Below are positions 1 through 8,113 of a stretch of DNA of 17,505 nt, piece by piece. Origin of the DNA: Thermoanaerobaculia bacterium. Lineage in GTDB: Bacteria; Acidobacteriota; Thermoanaerobaculia; UBA5066. Position 1 is the first letter of the stretch. Each line of letters begins with the position of its first letter. The notes below the pieces were generated by a model. That model was not told where the DNA came from, made no database searches, and was given only the letters and a program-made list of their open reading frames with translations. A program made the position numbers and the translations under genes. Where the stretch lies: assembly GCA_017999215.1 (NCBI GenBank), contig JAGOBQ010000020.1:1-17505 (forward strand), in the 5' to 3' direction.

Positions 1-284
1 CAGCCGACCAGGGCGCCCGTGCCGGTGCGCCGCTTCTCGTGCGCCGCGACGAACTTCTCCCGCGGGACCTCCTCCCGGTAGCTCGCGGTGAGGCACGTCT
101 CCCACGCCTCGGCGAAGCGCCCCTCCCCGACGAGGCGGGCGTAGTCGGCCATCACGCCCCGGTCGATCTCCGCGGCGACCTCCCAATCCCTCCCCTGGCC
201 CCGGATCGCGGCCCAGACGACCCCTCCGATCACGGCCGCGATCGACAGGGCGACGAGGAGTCCCACGGCGGGAGTCGTCTTCAC
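1..284 (-). CDS. Membrane-anchored protein, NTF2/DUF3887-like, truncated by the window edge
   Basis: Only the first 94 or so residues are inside the window; the gene continues past the left edge. Read on the minus strand, a short basic start (MKTTPAVGLL) leads into one hydrophobic segment at about residues 5-26. A soluble helical stretch follows with the pattern ADYARLVGEGRFAEAWETC, which resembles the opening helices of small NTF2-like secreted domains (DUF3887/DUF4864 type). That family link is inference from the pattern only. I chose the GTG at 284 because GGAGG lies 4 bases upstream; an in-frame ATG at 296 would place that same GGAGG inside the coding region. The codon pattern matches its neighbours. 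It diverges from the plus-strand genes starting at 502. Function unknown; probably anchored in the inner membrane with its domain facing the periplasm. Confidence 0.7.
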   Translation of the reverse strand, partial: MKTTPAVGLLVALSIAAVIGGVVWAAIRGQGRDWEVAAEIDRGVMADYARLVGEGRFAEAWETCLTASYREEVPREKFVAAHEKRRTGTGALVG

Positions 285-501
285 GTGTCCTCCCATCCGA
301 TCGGGTCCCCCTGCTCGCCGTGACTACGGCGGCGTTCGCGCCCGTGCCCCCCGACCGAATTCGCATCGCCTAGAGTACTCCCCGTCCGCGCGAATTGGCC
401 AACGGCAGAATCCGGACGCCGGGGGGCCTCGTTGTCCGCGCGCCGCCGACCTGGGGTGTAACGTTCGAAGGAACGCCGGCCGGATCCGAAGGAGGTCCCG
501 C

Positions 502-582
502 TTGAGCACAGCCCCGTTTGCCCTCCTCCTCGCTCCCATCGCGCTCGTCGGGGCCGCCGCGGTGGAAGAGGTGCTCCCGTGA
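502..582 (+). CDS. Possible 26-residue hydrophobic membrane peptide
   Basis: A TTG-initiated frame encodes MSTAPFALLLAPIALVGAAA followed by VEEVLP and a stop. Residues 4-20 form one hydrophobic segment with a short acidic tail. Translation signals are good: GGAGG at 491-495 sits 6 bases before the TTG. The TGA at 580-582 overlaps the GTG start of the next membrane-protein gene (GTGA), a typical translational-coupling arrangement. The peptide is too short for any homology judgement. It may be a small structural partner of the following membrane protein or only a leader that aids its translation. The alternative is that the ribosome site merely lies upstream of 579 and the frame is chance. Confidence 0.45.
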   Translation: MSTAPFALLLAPIALVGAAAVEEVLP

Positions 583-1037
583 GCGCGGTCGCGCCCGGAG
601 CCGGGGGACCGGAGGCCGGCGGCAGCGTCCGTGAGCGGACCCCCATCCGGACCGTCGCCTACGTGATCTCCGCCGTCGGCGCGCTCGTGGGGCCCGTCTC
701 GCTCCTCGCCTTCCCCGGCTTCGGGGCCTGGGGGAGCGAAGACCTCCAGGGCTTCAGCGTCCTCGCTCTCGCGGCGCTCCTCATGGCGAGCCCCTTCGCG
801 GCCTTCCTCCTCGCGGTCCGCCTCTCGAGGACCAGGGCCGGCGCAGCCGTCGTCGCCGCCCTCGCCCTCGTGGCCGACCTCTTCGGAGCGGTCTTCTACG
901 TCGACGCGGCGCTGAGGAAGGACTTCGTCCTCCTCCTCGCCTCGGTCGGAGTCCCCGCGGTCCAGTGGCTCATGGCGCTGCCGGCCGTCGTCGCGGCGCT
1001 CGTCCTGCGGCCGAGGAAGGCCTCCGCGCCTCTTTGA
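579..1037 (+). CDS. Four-helix integral membrane protein, unknown function
   Basis: The 152-residue product has a short charged N-terminus (residues 1-23, with RERTPIR before the first helix). Four hydrophobic segments follow at about 24-45, 58-80, 86-109 and 115-143, and the tail is basic (RPRKASAPL). No catalytic motif or cofactor ligand is visible and I do not recognise the family. The GTG start overlaps the stop of the 26-residue frame upstream, so the two may be translated together. The gene ends 24 bases before the 3' end of the convergent LCCL-domain gene. Expected location is the inner membrane. That it is real coding sequence is well supported by its regular GC-rich third positions and membrane topology; its role is open. 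Confidence 0.75.
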   Translation: MSAVAPGAGGPEAGGSVRERTPIRTVAYVISAVGALVGPVSLLAFPGFGAWGSEDLQGFSVLALAALLMASPFAAFLLAVRLSRTRAGAAVVAALALVADLFGAVFYVDAALRKDFVLLLASVGVPAVQWLMALPAVVAALVLRPRKASAPL

Positions 1038-1061
1038 GCGGACCCTCGACCCGGCGAGCCG

Positions 1062-3224
1062 TCACCACGGGTCGGTCGGACCCGGACAGTCCGGGTACGG
1101 CTGCTGGAACGCCATGCTCCGGCCCGGCTTTCGCCGGCTCTCGGACACTTTTCCGTACGACCTCGTGCCCCGGAAGCGGTCGCACGGACCGCCGAGGAAG
1201 ACGGTGACCGCGCTCCCTTTCCGGTCGACCACCCCCGCGTGCTGGGCCGCGTCGCAGACGTTCGAGCCGAGGAAATAGACGCGCGTTCCCCAGAGGGAGC
1301 CCTTCCCGTACTTGTCGTACGTGCAGGTGCAGTCGAAGCTCGAGCCGTCGGGCATCGCCTCCAGCTCCTTGCTGAAGAGCCCCGGACAGGGCGCCAGGTC
1401 TGCGGCCGTGCTCGACGGGGGAGGGCAGGGGGGCGGCTCGGCGGTGAAGGAGAAGGTCGCCGTCGGCGAGGCGAAGTTGCCCGAGACGACGCCGTTCGCG
1501 GCGGAGCCCCAGAGGCGTGGACAGTCGGGCTGCCGCCAGAACGTCACGACGTCGCCGGGGCGGGTCAGCGCCCCGGCGTGACGGGCGGCCTCGCAGAGGG
1601 ACGAGGACGGGTCGTAGCGGCCGTTTCCGCGGATGCCGATTCCGGTGTCCCTCGTGCAGACGCAGGACCGCGACTCTCCGATCGCCATCTCGCCGACGTT
1701 CAGGAACAGGGAGGGGCACATCGGGAGCATCCCGGAAGTGGCCGGCGCCGGCGGGGCGGCCGCAGGTCCGGGGGCGGCGGACGGCGTCGACGCGGACGGC
1801 CCGGCCGCCTCGCCTGTCGACGGGGCCTGAGCCGGGGCGGCCGGGCCGTCGCGGTAGGCGGCGATCCTCGTGATCGGCCCGCCCGCCTTCCCCTCGAAGC
1901 GCACCCGGACCCGGACCGGCCACCGCGCCCCGTCGGCCTTCCTCGGCGTCGCGAGCCCGAGGACGGCCGTCGGCTCGCCGGGAGCCGGGGAGAGCTCGAG
2001 CTTCCCGAGCTGCTGCTCGACCACGGACACGTTCGCGGAGAGCGGCGGGTCGAAGAGCCACTCGACCTCGCGCGCAGCCCCCGTGCCCGGGCTCTTGGCG
2101 ACGACGATCCGCGCCCCCTTCGGGACCTTCGCGACGGCACGAAGGTCCTTGTCGTCCTCGGCCTCGACGGCGCCGAGATGCCCGCGGATTCCGAAGAGGT
2201 CGAGCATGCTCGCGGCCGGCAGCTCGGCCACCTGGAGGTTCTGCGCCGTGGCGTAGACGTGATGGAGCACCTCGCGCGCCTCGGCGACGCTCCCGGGGCC
2301 CCGGCTCGGCCGGCACGACTTCTGGGCCGCGACGATGATCCCCGCGATCGCGGCGATCGCGAGGGTCGTGACGAGCATCGCGCCGAGGGCGAGCGCGCCG
2401 GGATTGACGGCGAAGCCCATGCGCCTCACCGAGTCGACCTGCTGCTCGAGACGGGTCGGTGCGATCGCGACCTCCGGCGGAGGGACGCGCTCGACGATCT
2501 CCGCCAGAGTCACGAGCGCATCGGCCCAGTCCCTGATCTGCGCCGTCGAGGGGATCCAGTTCATGAAGGCGGTCGACAGGTGGAACGTGACGTTGAGCGC
2601 CCCGGGGCGCAGGACGAGCTGCCGGCGGGCGAACGGCCCCTGGAACCTCAGGAGCCTTCCGAGGAGCGCCGGGACCCCCGGCTCGGAAAGGACGCGGCGC
2701 ACCCACGCCTCCTCCTCGCCGAAGACGTCGAGGCCCTCGAAGGCGGGAACGGCGAAGCGGATGGGGGGCTTGCCCGCCAGCGCCGCGAGGAGCCGCGTGT
2801 CGCCCGAGCCGGCCGTGATGCCGAACCTCGTCCGGACGGCCACGTCGGCCTCGAGGGCGAACCGGGGGCCGCGCGAGAAGAAGCCCTGGAAGCGGCGACC
2901 GCCGTACGTCCCCTCGTACCGGCGGTACTGGACCGCGTAGGGGAAGCCGGCGAGGCCGAGGGAGCCGAACATCCTGTCGAACGCCGTGTTGCGCGCGCGC
3001 GCTCCGAAGTACGCGAGGATCGCCGGCAGGACCATCAGGAAGAAGGCCCCGATCCCGATCGGCAGGAAGATCTCCTTCGGATCGGAGCCCGGCGTGCGAT
3101 GCATCCTCCCGAGCGGGAGCAGGAAGAACCCGATGAAGATCGCGAAGACGTAGATCGTCACGACGCCGCCGACGAGACAGCCGCGGACGTACGACATCGC
3201 GACGGACTGGACGATTCGACCCAT
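1062..3224 (-). CDS. Membrane protein with two C-terminal LCCL domains
   Basis: This 720-residue protein has hydrophobic segments near residues 15-37, 52-74 and 276-300. An unrecognised domain lies between the second and third, and a second extracytoplasmic region at about 310-460 follows. A Pro/Ala-rich linker (460-500) leads to two tandem LCCL domains at about 500-595 and 612-708. The first contains SSSLCEAARHAGAL and NGVVSG; the second contains GSLWGTRVY and SNVCDAAQHAGVV. These are the conserved LCCL core (SxxCxAAxHAG) with paired cysteines. LCCL modules are known mainly from secreted animal proteins and lipid or polysaccharide binding has been proposed, so binding of a cell-envelope ligand is inference. 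I start at the ATG at 3224 because GGAGG lies 5 bases upstream; the GTG three bases earlier leaves only 2 bases. No partner gene is adjacent. Confidence 0.85.
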   Translation of the reverse strand: MGRIVQSVAMSYVRGCLVGGVVTIYVFAIFIGFFLLPLGRMHRTPGSDPKEIFLPIGIGAFFLMVLPAILAYFGARARNTAFDRMFGSLGLAGFPYAVQYRRYEGTYGGRRFQGFFSRGPRFALEADVAVRTRFGITAGSGDTRLLAALAGKPPIRFAVPAFEGLDVFGEEEAWVRRVLSEPGVPALLGRLLRFQGPFARRQLVLRPGALNVTFHLSTAFMNWIPSTAQIRDWADALVTLAEIVERVPPPEVAIAPTRLEQQVDSVRRMGFAVNPGALALGAMLVTTLAIAAIAGIIVAAQKSCRPSRGPGSVAEAREVLHHVYATAQNLQVAELPAASMLDLFGIRGHLGAVEAEDDKDLRAVAKVPKGARIVVAKSPGTGAAREVEWLFDPPLSANVSVVEQQLGKLELSPAPGEPTAVLGLATPRKADGARWPVRVRVRFEGKAGGPITRIAAYRDGPAAPAQAPSTGEAAGPSASTPSAAPGPAAAPPAPATSGMLPMCPSLFLNVGEMAIGESRSCVCTRDTGIGIRGNGRYDPSSSLCEAARHAGALTRPGDVVTFWRQPDCPRLWGSAANGVVSGNFASPTATFSFTAEPPPCPPPSSTAADLAPCPGLFSKELEAMPDGSSFDCTCTYDKYGKGSLWGTRVYFLGSNVCDAAQHAGVVDRKGSAVTVFLGGPCDRFRGTRSYGKVSESRRKPGRSMAFQQPYPDCPGPTDPW

Positions 3225-3279
3225 CACGGCCTCCTCGGACCCAGACGTGCAAAAAGGGCGGACGGTCTGCCAAAGAGCA

Positions 3280-3307
3280 ATTCTACGCCGGGCGGAGGGG
3301 CTGTCGA
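3280..3307 (-). promoter_or_regulatory. Predicted promoter of the LCCL-domain gene
   Basis: On the minus strand, TCGACA (3307-3302) and TAGAAT (3285-3280) are separated by 16 bases. Each differs from the sigma-70 consensus hexamers at one position. The start codon at 3224 would give a leader of about 50 bases. It is the best-looking promoter in the window. Confidence 0.6.
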
Positions 3308-3321
3308 CGCTCGGACCGCGT

Positions 3322-3327
3322 TACGAT
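3322..3327 (+). promoter_or_regulatory. Possible -10 element of a leaderless thrC transcript
   Basis: TACGAT matches the -10 consensus at four of six positions and ends 8 bases before the GTG at 3336. Transcription would therefore begin at or next to the start codon. No convincing -35 hexamer lies at the right distance, so this is tentative. Confidence 0.3.
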
Positions 3328-3335
3328 GCCCGGTC

Positions 3336-4577
3336 GTGACCGACTTCACGTTCCTCTGCAACGAGTGCGGCGCCTGCTACGGCGAGGGCCGCTCGCTCTA
3401 CGTCTGCCCGGCCTGCGCACGCCTCCAGGCCCCGGGCGCCTTCACACGGGGCGTCCTTCGCGTCGAGCTCGCCGAGGGCGCTCTCCCGCGCCGCTGGCCG
3501 GAAGCTCCACTCGCCTCGCCCGAGGGGCTCGCCCCGTTCCTCCCCGTCCGGGGCCCGGAGTCGTTCCTCTCCTTCGCCGTGGGCGGCACGCCGCTCCTCC
3601 CGGTGCCGCGCCTGCGCGAAGCGCTCCGGATGCCGCGCCTCTTCCTGAAGGACGACACGCGGAACCCCTCGGGCTCGACGAAGGACCGCGCCTCGGCGCT
3701 CGTCGTCGCGAAGGCGATCGAGTACGGCTACGAGACCGTCGCCGCGGCCTCGACCGGGAACGCCGCGACGGCGCTCGCGGCGGCCGGCGCGGCCGCCGGG
3801 GTGAAGACGGTCGTCTTCGTCCCGGCCTCGGCGCCGCCCGCGAAGCTCGTCCAGATGGCGAGCTACGGCGCGCGGCTCGTCCCGGTCGCGGGGACCTACG
3901 ACCAGGCCTTCGAGCTCTCGCTCGCGGCGTGCGCGCGCTTCGGCTGGTACAACCGCAACACGGCGCTGAACCCGTTCACGGTCGAAGGGAAGAAGACGGC
4001 TTCCCTCGAGATCGCGCGAGACCTCGCGCCCGAGGCGCCGGACGTCGTCGTCGTTCCGACGGGCGACGGCGTCATCATCGCGGGCGTCGCCAAAGGCTTC
4101 TCCGACCTCGTCCGCTGCGGCCTCCTGCCGCGCGTTCCGCGCCTCGTCGCCGTCCAGCCCGAGCGCTCCGGCGCCATTGCGCGGGCGCTGCGTTCGGGCG
4201 CGGCGGAGATCACTCCCGAGCCCGAAGCGGGGAGCGTTGCCGACAGCCTGACGGTCGCCGCGCCGCGGAACGCCGTGATGGCCCTGAAGGACGTCCGCGC
4301 CTCGGGCGGCTGCGGCGTCCTCGTCTCCGAGGAGGCGATCCTCGACGCGATTCCGCGGCTCGCCGCCGCGACCGGCGTCTTCGCCGAGCCGGCCGCGGCG
4401 ATCGCCCTCGCGGGCCTGGAGCTCGCTCTCGCCGAGGAGAAGGTCTCGCGCGAGGAGCGCGTCGTCCTCCTCGTCACCGGCACGGGCCTGAAGGACGTCC
4501 CGGCGGCCTCGCGGAGGGTCCGCGTGCCCGCGCCGGTCGAGCCGACGATGGAGGCGGTCGAGGCGCTCTTCGGATAG
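3336..4577 (+). CDS. thrC: Threonine synthase (zinc-ribbon, PLP-dependent)
   Basis: Catalyses conversion of O-phosphohomoserine and water to threonine and phosphate, the last step of threonine synthesis, in the cytoplasm. The 413-residue product begins with a zinc ribbon (C8, C11, C24, C27, with an extra C14), as in many threonine synthases. The fold-type II PLP core follows: NPSGSTKDRA places the Schiff-base lysine at K116, and STGNAATALA (139-148) is the PLP phosphate-binding loop. TGDG at 242-245 and VTGTGLKD at 380-387 are further typical motifs. Length and order fit the family. The frame stays open far upstream, but family similarity begins at the zinc ribbon, so the GTG at 3336 is taken as start. 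No Shine-Dalgarno sequence is visible and TACGAT at 3322-3327 sits about 9 bases ahead, so the message may be leaderless. No other threonine gene is adjacent. Confidence 0.93.
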   Translation: MTDFTFLCNECGACYGEGRSLYVCPACARLQAPGAFTRGVLRVELAEGALPRRWPEAPLASPEGLAPFLPVRGPESFLSFAVGGTPLLPVPRLREALRMPRLFLKDDTRNPSGSTKDRASALVVAKAIEYGYETVAAASTGNAATALAAAGAAAGVKTVVFVPASAPPAKLVQMASYGARLVPVAGTYDQAFELSLAACARFGWYNRNTALNPFTVEGKKTASLEIARDLAPEAPDVVVVPTGDGVIIAGVAKGFSDLVRCGLLPRVPRLVAVQPERSGAIARALRSGAAEITPEPEAGSVADSLTVAAPRNAVMALKDVRASGGCGVLVSEEAILDAIPRLAAATGVFAEPAAAIALAGLELALAEEKVSREERVVLLVTGTGLKDVPAASRRVRVPAPVEPTMEAVEALFG

Positions 4578-4591
4578 GCGGTCGCGGGCCG

Positions 4592-5068
4592 TCAGCGCGG
4601 CGCGGCGCCCCGAACGGTCACGTCGAGGACGACGGGGGGCTGCGCCGATTCGCGGCCCGCGGGTTTCGGCGCGAGCGTGACGCGCGCGGCCCCGGGCCGC
4701 ACGGCCTCGAGCTCGTAGTGGAAGGTCGTCACGCCGCCGTCGTCCTCGGGCGAAGGCTCCTCGATCCGCAAGCGGACGAACCGGACGGAATCGCCTTCGA
4801 CGGACGGCGCCGGGGGCCACGTGAACCGCAGCTCCTGAGGAATCCCGACGGGCCGCGTGACGACGAGATCGATCCCTTCTCCCGCCTCGACTTCGACCGC
4901 CTTCTCGTTCCGCACGACGCGCATCTTCGCCCCCTCGTCCCCGCCCTCTCCGATCCCCGCCGAGAGCTCGGCCGAGGCGCTCCGCCCGTCGGCGCAGGCG
5001 CCGGACGAGCCGGCGAGGAGCACGACGAGCGGGATCGGGACGAGGGTGGCGACCGTCGATCTCCCCAC
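4592..5068 (-). CDS. Small exported protein, possibly chagasin-like (I42) fold
   Basis: The 158-residue product has an export signal: a short basic start, a hydrophobic core at about 7-20 and a small-residue region SSGACADG. C25 could be a lipoprotein cysteine, but the residue at -3 is serine, so a normal signal peptidase site is equally likely. The mature part is acidic and predicted all-beta. GVTTFHYELEAVRPGAARVT followed by a beta-rich end loosely resembles the FxAxxxG-type strand pair of chagasin-family cysteine-protease inhibitors, and RPVGIP...FTW could correspond to their first loop. This is a weak inference without clear signature motifs. I chose the GTG at 5068 because it gives a proper signal peptide; in-frame starts at 5086 (GTG) and 5149 (ATG) would add an unusual basic extension. 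It converges with thrC, 14 bases away. Confidence 0.65.
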   Translation of the reverse strand: MGRSTVATLVPIPLVVLLAGSSGACADGRSASAELSAGIGEGGDEGAKMRVVRNEKAVEVEAGEGIDLVVTRPVGIPQELRFTWPPAPSVEGDSVRFVRLRIEEPSPEDDGGVTTFHYELEAVRPGAARVTLAPKPAGRESAQPPVVLDVTVRGAAPR

Positions 5069-5181
5069 GGCGAGCGACGGTATCACCGGGCGAAGCCGCG
5101 GAGAGGGCCGGCGAGCCGCCCGCCGTACGCCCGCGATTGCCTTTCCCATTGCCTGAGAACGAATCTCCGATTGGACGGTGC

Positions 5182-5211
5182 TTGACCCGGGGCGTCGCCC
5201 GTGCAGATCAT
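5182..5211 (+). promoter_or_regulatory. Predicted promoter for the exported-protein operon
   Basis: TTGACC (5182-5187) and GATCAT (5206-5211) are 18 bases apart, giving a leader of about 75 bases to the ATG at 5293. The same TTGACC hexamer occurs as the -35 of both predicted iron-regulated promoters near 11.1 and 11.9 kb. Nothing else is visible in the 224-base gap between the divergent genes. Confidence 0.45.
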
Positions 5212-5292
5212 CGTCCGCTTCGATCCTGTCCATCCGCGGCGGAGAGCGCCCGGGCTGGCCGCACCCCGTCGCGGGCAAACCGGAGGTTCGGC

Positions 5293-6630
5293 ATGCACTG
5301 CCTGCTCGCACGGCCCCTCGGGATCACGGCCCTCGCCCTCGCGCTTCTCGTCCCGCTGGGAGCATCCGCCCAGAACGCGCCCCCGAACGACGTGACGAAG
5401 GCGGAGTTCTACCTGAAGAAGCTCGAGGACCACGCCCGGAGAGCTCGAGGCGCGGCCTTCAAGCCGGGCTACGAGGACAACGAGGCCCTGAAACGGATCA
5501 AGGAGCTGAAGGAGAGGTACCCCGACGACCCGGCCGTCGAGGCGCTCTTCGCACGGGCGCGGACGGCGCTCATGGGAAGCAAGGGGGACTTCACCGAGAT
5601 CACCCCGGCGATGCTCAGGTACCGCGACCAGGAGAAGAAGATCGTCGAGCTCTTCTCGAAGGAGGCCGCGGCGCAGATCGCGGCGTGGAGAGCGAAGGCC
5701 TCCGCCGGCGGGAATCTCCTCGCGCAGCCGCTGCCCGCGCCGGGGATCCGGGAGGCCGGCGCCTCCGGGATGCCCGGGAAGTACGTCGTCCTCGACAAGG
5801 TCGAGTACCCGGCGAACCAGTTCGTCGACCTGGGCCGCGAGTACGTCTCGTGGGGGACGCCCGCGCGGGGTCTCTACTACGTCCAGATCGACACGCCAGC
5901 CTGGCGCGGTGCTTACGAGGCGCTGAAGCGATACCGGCGGCTCGTGAACGCCGGCCTCGCGGAGGGCACGCCGTTCTCGGTCGCCGGTCGGGTCGAGGGC
6001 GCCGAGCTCACCGTCCCGGAGGCCGGGAAGAAGCGGCTCGGCGGCGCGTTCTGGGGCTGGGTCGTCGTCCCGGAGGCGATCTGGGTCGACGGGCTCGCCT
6101 TCGCCGTCGCCGACCGGAGCGCAGAGCTCGGCGGCCGCTTCGCCGGGGAGGAACGGATGGAGGCGATCAAGGGGCCGCTCTACAGCGTGAGGTCGGTCCC
6201 CCCGGACGTAACGCCCGAGCGCCTCGTCGAGATTTTCGCGACGGCGATCCAGGAGAAGAACCTGAAGCTCTACCTCGACTGCATCGACCCGAAGCGTCTC
6301 GAGGGGCCGCGGGCGCGGAGCCTCGCGATGTACCACTGGGACTGGCACCAGGTGAGGTTCCGCGACTTCTACGTCCACACGACGGTCGAGAAGGTCGAGA
6401 AGACGACGGTGAAGGGGTACGACGCCGGGAACGACCTCGAGTCGTTCTTCCTGACCGACGAGCAGAAAGCGCAGGTGAAGAAGATCAGCGAGCCGTCGGT
6501 GGAGCGGGCGACCGTCACGACGAAGGCCTGGGACGAGCGCGGGCGGCAGTACGGATCGCCGAAACCGCACGAGCTGATCCGCCGCGGCGGCGGGCGCTGG
6601 TACGTCTACGACTTCGCCGCGCAGTTCTGA
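5293..6630 (+). CDS. Exported protein of unknown function, 445 residues
   Basis: The product has a classical signal peptide (about residues 1-26, ending GASA|Q). A helical, charged region (30-135) follows, then a central domain at about 160-300 with several Trp and Tyr residues (GAFWGWVVVPEAIWVDG). The C-terminal domain from about 305 to the end begins VTPERLVEIFATAIQEKN and ends in RWYVYDF, a layout like NTF2/SnoaL-type secreted domains. I do not recognise a specific family and see no catalytic motif. The ATG at 5293 is chosen over longer open frame because GGAGG at 5282-5286 lies 6 bases upstream and the signal peptide starts here. It is followed after 10 bases by another exported protein, so the two are almost surely co-transcribed and probably act together in the periplasm. 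Confidence 0.85.
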   Translation: MHCLLARPLGITALALALLVPLGASAQNAPPNDVTKAEFYLKKLEDHARRARGAAFKPGYEDNEALKRIKELKERYPDDPAVEALFARARTALMGSKGDFTEITPAMLRYRDQEKKIVELFSKEAAAQIAAWRAKASAGGNLLAQPLPAPGIREAGASGMPGKYVVLDKVEYPANQFVDLGREYVSWGTPARGLYYVQIDTPAWRGAYEALKRYRRLVNAGLAEGTPFSVAGRVEGAELTVPEAGKKRLGGAFWGWVVVPEAIWVDGLAFAVADRSAELGGRFAGEERMEAIKGPLYSVRSVPPDVTPERLVEIFATAIQEKNLKLYLDCIDPKRLEGPRARSLAMYHWDWHQVRFRDFYVHTTVEKVEKTTVKGYDAGNDLESFFLTDEQKAQVKKISEPSVERATVTTKAWDERGRQYGSPKPHELIRRGGGRWYVYDFAAQF

Positions 6631-6640
6631 GGAGGCCGAG

Positions 6641-7972
6641 ATGAAGAGCTCGCACGTTCCGACCTCCCGCGCCCTTGCCGCCGCCCTCGCCCTGGCCCTG
6701 CTTCTCGGAGGCGCCGAAGCCCCCGCGCAGGTGCCGGATTCGTTCGTCCCGGAGCTGCCCCCGGTCGGGTCGACGGAGAAGGACGAGGAGCCGACGAAGG
6801 ACTACAAGCCGAAGGGGCCGGGGGCCACCTTCTCCGCGCACCGGAAGTCCTCGACCTACGTCCTCGCCGACGTGATGCCGAAGCTCGCCGACGTCCTCGC
6901 GAAGTCCAGCCCCGAGTACGGGGACGAGCAGACCTGGCGGTCCCTCGCGGCCCGGGCCGGCGCGGCGTGGGACGAGTCGCGCAGGTACAAGGCCGCCGGG
7001 GAGAGGCCCTCCGACCAGGACGAGTGGGAGAAGCAGAACCGGGGCTTCCTTCGGATGCTCCTCGACGACGGCGCCCTCCTCGTGAGCTGGCGGTACCTCC
7101 GAACGAGGCGGGCGAGGGAGCTCCAGAAGGAGGCCGACGACGCCCCCGGGCGCCTCGAGGAGATCCGGAAGACGGTGGAGGAGGTCGACCCGCTCTGGAC
7201 GACGGCGAAGAAGTACGCCCTCGACGGCGGCCCCGGAATTCCCAGGCCGGAGCTCGAGAAGGCGAAGGCGGCCTACGCGGCGCTGAGGGACAAGAGAACC
7301 CTCGTCGAGGCGGCCTACGGCGCCGCGAACGCGGCGTACGCCTACGCGAAGACGGAGAACGCCTCGAAGCCCTCGATCGACCCGTACTTCAAGGAGAAGG
7401 CGGCCCTCAAGCGTTGGCGGAACGCCGTCGCCGACTTCCCGAAGGTCGACAGCCAGTACCCGGGCTTCCTCGCGCACTGGGCGGCGCTCGCCGAGACCGG
7501 TTTCATCGCCGAGGTGAAGGCCTGGGAGAACATGCAGAAGGCGTTCGAGCCGATCACGACCCACAAGCTCCTGGGCGACGCGCCGCACCGCTTCTGCGCC
7601 GTCACGAGGACGGCCTCGGAGTGCGTCCAGCCGACTCTCGACCTCCTCGCGAAGGCGCTCGCCGGCGCGGGGAACGCCCTCGCGGCCGACGAGAAGAAGC
7701 TGAAGGAGGACACCGACCTCTCGGCGAAGGAGCGCACCCGCTGGTTCGAGCTTCTCCGAGCGACCGATCCCCGGAAGGAGGTCCATCTCAAGTATGCCGT
7801 CGACACGGCGAGGACCGAATCCGAGCGGCGCGACGCGGAGAAGGCGCTGAAGGAGCGCACCGACGCCGCGAAGGCCGCGGACGACGAGATGAAGAAGCTC
7901 GAGACGACCCACAAGGAGCGTCGGAAGGCGCTCGGGCTTCCGCCGGACGACTGGGCCGTCAACCGGGGCTGA
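6641..7972 (+). CDS. Exported helical protein of unknown function, 443 residues
   Basis: A signal peptide covers about residues 1-30 (hydrophobic core 11-24, then EAPAQ). The mature protein is rich in Lys, Glu and Ala and looks almost wholly alpha-helical, with a likely coiled coil at about 385-428. It has only two cysteines, C319 and C328, close enough to form a disulfide in the periplasm. No family signature is recognised. GAGGAGG ends 5 bases before the ATG, and the same GGAGG lies immediately after the stop of the preceding exported protein. The tight spacing suggests a shared transcript and a common periplasmic role, perhaps as a scaffold; that role is inference. Confidence 0.85.
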   Translation: MKSSHVPTSRALAAALALALLLGGAEAPAQVPDSFVPELPPVGSTEKDEEPTKDYKPKGPGATFSAHRKSSTYVLADVMPKLADVLAKSSPEYGDEQTWRSLAARAGAAWDESRRYKAAGERPSDQDEWEKQNRGFLRMLLDDGALLVSWRYLRTRRARELQKEADDAPGRLEEIRKTVEEVDPLWTTAKKYALDGGPGIPRPELEKAKAAYAALRDKRTLVEAAYGAANAAYAYAKTENASKPSIDPYFKEKAALKRWRNAVADFPKVDSQYPGFLAHWAALAETGFIAEVKAWENMQKAFEPITTHKLLGDAPHRFCAVTRTASECVQPTLDLLAKALAGAGNALAADEKKLKEDTDLSAKERTRWFELLRATDPRKEVHLKYAVDTARTESERRDAEKALKERTDAAKAADDEMKKLETTHKERRKALGLPPDDWAVNRG

Positions 7973-7994
7973 GGAGGGCTTCGTGCCGCGCTAT

Positions 7995-8030
7995 CCTCCC
8001 GCCGTCCGCGCACCGCGGCGCGGCGGGAGG
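7995..8030. terminator. Strong hairpin in the gap of the exported-protein operon
   Basis: A perfect 10-base inverted repeat, CCTCCCGCCG (7995-8004) and CGGCGGGAGG (8021-8030), encloses a second 5-base stem CCGCG-CAC-CGCGG. Together they make a near-continuous 15-pair hairpin. No T-run follows, so it is not a classical intrinsic terminator. It may be a processing or stability element or a factor-aided partial terminator between the genes ending at 7972 and starting at 8114. Confidence 0.5.
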
Positions 8031-8113
8031 CCCCGGATGCCCGAAGCCGACCTGACCCGGATGGCCTCCGCCACCAGGAGGAGCGGGTCGGCGCCCGTCG
8101 CGAGGAGGTCGTC

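Noticed and set aside
970..3273. A 767-residue minus-strand frame overlapping the LCCL gene
   Set aside because: It is a shifted frame of the same strand, very Arg-rich, while the other frame shows transmembrane helices and LCCL motifs.
1239..3335. Upstream extension of the threonine synthase frame
   Set aside because: The frame is open for over 2 kb but is antisense to the LCCL gene and low in complexity; threonine synthase similarity begins at the zinc ribbon.
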